Assembly (NCBI GenBank): GCA_037147395.1
Contig: JBAWVG010000003.1
Span: forward strand, 1-59,647
Reading direction: 5' to 3'
Source of the DNA: VFJL01 sp037147395
Lineage (GTDB): Bacteria > Pseudomonadota > Gammaproteobacteria > Burkholderiales > Nitrosomonadaceae
Length of the DNA stretch: 59,647 nt
In this document: positions 55,331 through 59,647 of the stretch, one piece after another
Layout of the letters: each line of letters begins with the position of its first letter
Position numbering within the stretch: the first letter of the stretch is position 1
Made by a program: the position numbers and the translations under genes
Notes under the pieces: model-generated
What the model was told of the DNA's origin: nothing
The model's database searches: none
Seen by the model: the letters and a program-made list of their open reading frames with translations, nothing else

Positions 55331-55374
55331 CGATCAATAGCATCATGAAGTATCTTGATGGTACGTCTTGATCG
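55331..55374 (+). other. Two-tier stem-loop between infB and rbfA
   Basis: CGATCAA (55331-55337) pairs with TTGATCG (55368-55374), enclosing CATCA (55341-55345) paired with TGATG (55356-55360). It ends 9 bases before the rbfA ATG, which has no obvious ribosome binding site, so it may affect rbfA translation or mRNA processing. Confidence 0.45.
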
Positions 55375-55383
55375 TAGAATATA

Positions 55384-55749
55384 ATGCCTAAAGACTATTC
55401 CCGTACTCTTCGTATTGCTGACCAGATCCAACGTGAACTGGCTGATCTAATCTATAACGAGTTAAAAGATCCCCGCATTCAATCGATTACCCTGACTGGC
55501 GTAGAGGTAAGTCATGACTATTCCCATGCCAAGGTTTTCTACACTTCACTCGGAAGCGCCGGTGATAACTTTCTAACAGATAAGGGTCTTGAACACTCTG
55601 CTGGTTTTTTGCGTAGTCGGTTGTCAGGTCGATTAAAGTTACGTGTGGTACCACAGTTACATTTTATCTACGATGAATCAGTTGAACGTGGGATGCGTCT
55701 TTCGCAACTGATCGATCAAGCGGTCGCCTTAGAAGGCCCGGCAGAATAG
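55384..55749 (+). CDS. rbfA: Ribosome-binding factor A
   Basis: 121-residue KH-like 30S maturation factor. Conserved stretches are RIADQIQRELADLIYNELKDPRI, VEVSHDYSHAKVFYTSLG and VPQLHFIYDESVERGMRLSQLID. Position between infB and truB is universal in this operon type. Confidence 0.95.
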   Translation: MPKDYSRTLRIADQIQRELADLIYNELKDPRIQSITLTGVEVSHDYSHAKVFYTSLGSAGDNFLTDKGLEHSAGFLRSRLSGRLKLRVVPQLHFIYDESVERGMRLSQLIDQAVALEGPAE

Positions 55750-55768
55750 GCGCAATGCCCTGTACGTT

Positions 55769-56728
55769 GTGAATTCTAAGCCTTTACACTCTAAATACAT
55801 CAAACGTAATATCAGTGGCGTCCTGCTACTTGATAAGCCCCACGGGATCTCATCAAACCGGGCATTACAAATTATCAAACGTAGTTATGCTGCAAGCAAA
55901 GCTGGACATACGGGGACGCTTGATCCACTGGCAACAGGTCTACTGCCAATCTGTCTCGGCGAGGCGACTAAATTCTCTTCGGCACTGTTGGGTGCTGACA
56001 AGACCTATGAAGCAGTGATGAGACTGGGTTATATCAGCACTACTGGAGATGCCGAAGGAGAAATTTCAATGGTAGGTGATACGAAGTTAATATCTCAAAA
56101 TATTGGACAAGTATTGCAAGATTTTGCCGGAACTATTACACAGATTCCACCGATGTATAGTGCATTAAAGCATCAGGGAAAGTCCCTGTATACCTATGCC
56201 AGAGAAGGAGTGGAAATTGAACGGAAACCACGCCAAGTAACAATCTATGACTTAAAAATTGCTGCTCTCGTGGGTGAAGAGATGTCCATCAAGGTCAGCT
56301 GCAGTACGGGTACCTATATCCGTACCTTGGCAGAAGATATTGGTCGGGCCTTAGGATGCGGCGGGGCCTATCTCACCGCCTTACGCCGGAGCGCCGTACA
56401 TGATTTTAGTTTGTCTCAATCTTACACACTTGATCAGATTGAGGGAATGTCCCTATCTCAGCGAGATATCTGCCTATACTCAACCGACAGACTCTTACAT
56501 AATTTTTCTGCCGTGACGCTGGAAAGTATGCAGGTGAAGTTACTGTTGCAGGGACAGATAGTGACTTCACCTGTCTCTGTAAATGGTCTGATAGTGGGTG
56601 AAAAGGTTCGGATGTATGACACGGAAGAAAATTTTCTGGGATTGGGAGAAATTACAGCAGAGGGTGAAATAGCGCCGAAACGGTTAATCTCAGGTGAGAC
56701 ACTTACGTCAAGAGGGGGTCAGTCATAA
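55769..56728 (+). CDS. truB: tRNA pseudouridine(55) synthase TruB
   Basis: Makes pseudouridine 55 in the tRNA T-loop. 319 residues with a GTG start; GVLLLDKPHGISSN, the catalytic D52 in GHTGTLDPLATG, YEAVMRLG, and the VSCSTGTYIRTLAEDIGRALG segment, plus a C-terminal PUA-like region. No rpsO or pnp follows, unlike most proteobacterial operons. Confidence 0.95.
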   Translation: MNSKPLHSKYIKRNISGVLLLDKPHGISSNRALQIIKRSYAASKAGHTGTLDPLATGLLPICLGEATKFSSALLGADKTYEAVMRLGYISTTGDAEGEISMVGDTKLISQNIGQVLQDFAGTITQIPPMYSALKHQGKSLYTYAREGVEIERKPRQVTIYDLKIAALVGEEMSIKVSCSTGTYIRTLAEDIGRALGCGGAYLTALRRSAVHDFSLSQSYTLDQIEGMSLSQRDICLYSTDRLLHNFSAVTLESMQVKLLLQGQIVTSPVSVNGLIVGEKVRMYDTEENFLGLGEITAEGEIAPKRLISGETLTSRGGQS

Positions 56729-56871
56729 GGCTGTCTGATATTCACAACGAGCCTCATTTGTGTGTCTTTTTGGCTCATTAGTCGCATGCTTAGTCAGATG
56801 TGTTGCGCCTTTTCTGGTTCTTAGACTAGTAAAAGACGATGCGTCAATTTGAGTTAGAATAGCGACCAATC

Positions 56872-57642
56872 ATGACGATAATTGCCGTATTCAATCAGAA
56901 GGGTGGCGTAGGAAAAACTACAACTACACTCAACTTAGCCGCCGCTCTCGTGCGCCGTGGAATTAACCCTTATGCCATAGATCTTGACCCCCAGGCTCAG
57001 CTTGGGACTACTATCGGCGTCACTGCTAAAAAGGGAGATGAAACTGTACTAAGTCTATTTCAGAATAACCGCCCGCTGAATGAGTTGGTTCGTGAGTCCC
57101 CCAGCGGCATCAAAGTCATTCCATCGCATATCGAGCTATCCAAAGTAGATGCTCTATACGGCAAGGGTTACAATGTTGTCAACCGGCTCAATATTGCACT
57201 CCGAGAAGAAAAATTTGGAGGTAAGGAGGCCCCCCTGATAATGGACTGTAGTCCGTTACTGGGTGTGCTCTCCTTAAATGCATTATTTGCGTGTACCTGC
57301 TTGATCGTTCCGATGTCTGCCGATCATCTTTCAATCAAGGGAGCAATTCAGATTGAAAAAACGCTCAAGGCGTTGGAGCAGGTACTCAAGCGCCGGGTGC
57401 AACGACGATATTTACTGACTCGTTTTGATGCAAGACGACGTATGGCGCGGGATGTGTTACAGATGGCCGAGGAGAAGTTTGGGGGGGAGGTTTGCCGTAC
57501 AAGGATCTCTGAAAATGTCAGCCTTGCAGAGAGTCCAAGTGCGAATAAGACTATTTTTGAGTATTCGCCCAGTAGTCGTGGAGCACGAGACTATGAAGAG
57601 CTGCTGGAAGAGTTGATGTCCGAAGGGCTTGTCGATAACTAG
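56872..57642 (+). CDS. ParA/MinD-family ATPase (orphan)
   Basis: 256 residues. Deviant Walker A KGGVGKTTTT (10-19) with the signature lysine K10, switch region DLDPQAQLGTT, Walker B-like PLIMDCSP, and the C-terminal RFDARRRMARDVL and R-x-S-V-L-A-E-type segment RISENVSLAESPS. No ParB partner or parS-like repeat is seen nearby, so it is not a standard chromosome-partition pair. Cargo positioning or a regulatory role is possible. A TAGAAT at 56855-56860 lies 11 bases before the ATG, which would give a very short leader. Confidence 0.85.
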   Translation: MTIIAVFNQKGGVGKTTTTLNLAAALVRRGINPYAIDLDPQAQLGTTIGVTAKKGDETVLSLFQNNRPLNELVRESPSGIKVIPSHIELSKVDALYGKGYNVVNRLNIALREEKFGGKEAPLIMDCSPLLGVLSLNALFACTCLIVPMSADHLSIKGAIQIEKTLKALEQVLKRRVQRRYLLTRFDARRRMARDVLQMAEEKFGGEVCRTRISENVSLAESPSANKTIFEYSPSSRGARDYEELLEELMSEGLVDN

Positions 57643-57648
57643 GCTTAG

Positions 57649-57858
57649 TTATTGGGCGATCAAAGATAGGATGTCCTCTATCGAGGAGGACTGGTCAAGC
57701 TTTACTTCATTTCTTTTTACCTCGCAGCGAGTGACTTCGCAGTTGCTGTACATCTGACGTAGTCGACGTTCTGCATCTGCCTGGTCTACTCCCCCGATAC
57801 GAATATTGTCGACGCTCTGCCCGCTCCGTGTCCTTATCGAAAAATGATATTTCAGCAC
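57649..57858 (-). CDS. Small hypothetical protein
   Basis: 69 residues from a GTG start with AGGAGG four bases upstream (an upstream TTG at 57879 is in frame but overlaps that site). The sequence begins MLKYHFSIRTRSGQSV, is charged, contains two cysteines (in NCEVTRCEV) and ends in an acidic helix. A beta-strand/helix alternation is plausible, but I do not recognise the family. It converges on the ParA gene with 6 bases between stops. Confidence 0.65.
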   Translation of the reverse strand: MLKYHFSIRTRSGQSVDNIRIGGVDQADAERRLRQMYSNCEVTRCEVKRNEVKLDQSSSIEDILSLIAQ

Positions 57859-58019
57859 TCTTCCTCCTAATGTAGGCAAAACGCTGCCTCATATATGGCG
57901 CTATTAAAGCATAGAATCTCTGGAAGTATATATATAAATACGACGATCTATGAGTTCAACGATATTTATGAAAGCGACTCCCTGAGCCATGTTGATGATA
58001 GGAAGGGCATCGCAAACCC

Positions 58020-59519
58020 CTAGTTTTCTGATGAAGAGGAGGGGCTGACTGGTTGGTCCGTAAGTGCATCTGCAATGCGTTGGATACCAGCACGTATCTG
58101 ATACTCATTAACCGAGGAGAAGCCGAGTATTAGGGTGTGTTCGCTATAGTTGCATCCTCCATAATCATAGGCAGTACTGGAGCTTACAGAGTAGATTCCT
58201 ACTCCATGTTGGAGTGCAAGTGCCTGAAGCCTGTGCGCATCTGGAAAATCGTCTGGTAGGTGCCAGGCTAGATGGAGTCCGCTTTCCAATCCAGAGAGTC
58301 GCACTGAACCGAAATGGTGATGTAGGGCCTCGATGAGGCAATCACGGCGCTTAGAATAGAGATGGCGCATACGCCTCAGGTGATTGCCGTAAGCACCGCT
58401 GCGAATAAATTCCGCCATTGTGGCTTGATCTAGCCAAGCATGCCCACTATTTAGCAGCGCCTTAGCGGAGCGGGCTGCTTGTATTAGAACTCGGGGAACG
58501 ACAAGGTAACCAATCCGCAATCCCGCGCCCATAGACTTTGAGAAGGTTCCTAAGTACATGACAGAGCCATAATCATCGAGCCCCATGAGTGCTGTTAATG
58601 GCGAGCCGCGATACTGGAAGTCTGAGTCATAGTCATCTTCAATAATATATGCACCACAGCATCTGGCCCATTCGAGGAGCTTCATACGCCGCTCAATTGA
58701 GAGTGTGAATCCGAGCGGGTACTGATGTGAGGGTGTTACATAAAGAAGTGTTACTCCACTCTCAGGGAGCTTGTCGACATCTAATCCGGCCTCATCCACA
58801 GGCACTGGCAATAATTTTGCATAATAGCTTTCAAAAAGGAGAGCCGCCCCCTGGTAGCATGGATTCTCAGTAGCGACCAGTGTGGCATCTTTAATTAGAA
58901 GCCGCGCTGCTATGTTCAATCCTTCTTGGGAGCCTGCTGTGATGATGACTTGATCAGATGAGACGCTGATTCCTCTGGCCATACCGAGATGATCTGCAAT
59001 CATTTCTCGGAGGTTGAGTAAACCACCTGGATCACTGTACTCACTGAAGTGAGTGTTGGTGGCGGTTGATACCTTATTAATATAGCGTAGCCAAATTTTA
59101 TGAGGAAATAAATCCGGGTCTAGCCGATCAGGAAAGAAATCAAAGTCCAGATGCCTAGTCTTTCTCTCTGACGGTGTTTGTCCGATAAAGGGGATGAGTG
59201 GACGGTTGACTGTCTCGGTAGGGGTTGGCGATGAAGTAGCAACTCGTCTCGCTGCAGCGAGACTAGTTTCAGGTAATTCAATGTTTACATAAGTGCCAAT
59301 CGCTCGGCGTGATTGAAGATAACCCTCAGCAATCAGCCGATCATAAACAAGCAGTACGGTATTGCGGGAGATGGAGAGCTGATCAGCGAGTACACGACTT
59401 GCTGGAACCGGCGCTCCGGGCTTTAGTTTTCCACCAAGGATCAGCTGTCTTAACTGATCAAAGATTTGGCTTTGTAGTGATTGGCGGCTACTGTGGTCTA
59501 GAACGATAGGAATTGCCAT
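58020..59519 (-). CDS. MocR/PdxR-type GntR-aminotransferase transcription regulator
   Basis: 499 residues from the ATG at 59519 (GTG at 59525 also in frame). N-terminal GntR winged helix (about 10-80, PASRVLADQLSISRNTVLLVYDRLIAEGYL), a Pro/Thr-rich linker, and a fold-type I aminotransferase domain with ENPCYQGA, IEDDYDSDFQYRG and the PLP lysine in GTFSKSMGAGLRIGY (K328 from this start). Relatives sense PLP or amino compounds. No pdxST or transporter target lies within the window; the target may be to the right, beyond the end. Confidence 0.9.
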   Translation of the reverse strand: MAIPIVLDHSSRQSLQSQIFDQLRQLILGGKLKPGAPVPASRVLADQLSISRNTVLLVYDRLIAEGYLQSRRAIGTYVNIELPETSLAAARRVATSSPTPTETVNRPLIPFIGQTPSERKTRHLDFDFFPDRLDPDLFPHKIWLRYINKVSTATNTHFSEYSDPGGLLNLREMIADHLGMARGISVSSDQVIITAGSQEGLNIAARLLIKDATLVATENPCYQGAALLFESYYAKLLPVPVDEAGLDVDKLPESGVTLLYVTPSHQYPLGFTLSIERRMKLLEWARCCGAYIIEDDYDSDFQYRGSPLTALMGLDDYGSVMYLGTFSKSMGAGLRIGYLVVPRVLIQAARSAKALLNSGHAWLDQATMAEFIRSGAYGNHLRRMRHLYSKRRDCLIEALHHHFGSVRLSGLESGLHLAWHLPDDFPDAHRLQALALQHGVGIYSVSSSTAYDYGGCNYSEHTLILGFSSVNEYQIRAGIQRIADALTDQPVSPSSSSEN

Positions 59520-59592
59520 GTGCACTCGGGTTCGCTAGGTGAGTCTTTACCTTGCTAATACTCCCGCACTGAGAGAGGGGAATTCTACCGAT

Positions 59593-59647
59593 AGGCCACT
59601 GCCCGGGGAGGGCAGTGGGGGTGCTGGTCAGAAGAGGGGATTACTCC
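59593..59647. repeat. Right copy of the 55-bp terminal inverted repeat
   Basis: Exact reverse complement of bases 1-55, including the CCACTGCCC/GGGCAGTGG hairpin. It begins 68-74 bases upstream of the MocR start, so it may sit in that gene's upstream region. Confidence 0.95.

Noticed and set aside
1..59647. The inverted repeats as ends of a giant transposon or linear replicon
   Set aside because: The interior is essential housekeeping genes in conserved operon order, with no transposase, integrase or replication gene. Exactly 55 identical bases fits an assembly boundary better.
1..59647. CRISPR array, prophage, toxin-antitoxin or secretion locus
   Set aside because: No regularly spaced repeats and no signature genes found on either strand.

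Overview
The window is a dense, housekeeping-type stretch of a proteobacterial chromosome of roughly 50% GC by eye. Several gene orders point to Betaproteobacteria (Nitrosomonadales/Burkholderiales in the broad sense): alaA-hom-thrC; dapA-bamC; cysB divergent from cysI-cysH-cysD-cysN; mdh and prpBC divergent from sdhCDAB-sdhE-gltA-sucA-sucB-lpd; and rimP-nusA-infB-rbfA-truB. This placement is inferred from gene order and protein character, not from a database search. The window contains one tRNA and no rRNA, CRISPR array, phage or insertion-sequence gene. Layout, left to right: an orphan REC-EAL c-di-GMP phosphodiesterase (0.4-1.6 kb); an Mth938-like protein; alanine, homoserine and threonine genes (2.1-6.3 kb); a minus-strand, translationally overlapping cluster nadC-antiporter-YbdK-C26 hydrolase (6.3-10.3 kb); a membrane-anchored GltB-like flavoprotein and a CDGSH protein; clpB behind a near-consensus sigma-32 promoter (12.2-14.8 kb); dapA-bamC; two related small lipoproteins, each with a similar terminator; mutL; and assimilatory sulfate reduction under cysB (19.9-26.4 kb). 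Next come a large fused flavoprotein resembling NfnB+NfnA placed directly before the pntAA-pntAB-pntB proton-translocating transhydrogenase (26.5-33.1 kb), a block of TCA and methylcitrate-cycle genes (33.3-46.9 kb), tRNA-Ser(GGA), acs with an MBL-fold hydrolase, the rimP-nusA-infB-rbfA-truB operon behind an attenuator-like hairpin, an orphan ParA, and a MocR/PdxR-type regulator. Together the genes cover the central carbon cycle (GltA, SucAB-Lpd, Sdh, Mdh), acetate and propionate entry (Acs, PrpBC), redox balancing between NADH and NADPH (Pnt plus the Nfn-like fusion), and sulfur assimilation through APS. The CysH carries the iron-sulfur cysteines of APS reductases and no APS kinase is present, so the sulfur route probably bypasses PAPS. 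The first and last 55 bases are perfect inverted copies of each other and contain a hairpin. Exactly 55 bases is a common de Bruijn assembly word length, so the window is most simply a contig lying between two oppositely oriented copies of a genomic repeat, not a transposon. The least ordinary items are the Nfn-like fusion beside pnt, the overlapping gamma-glutamyl/antiporter cluster, the C-terminally extended CysI, and the terminal repeat.
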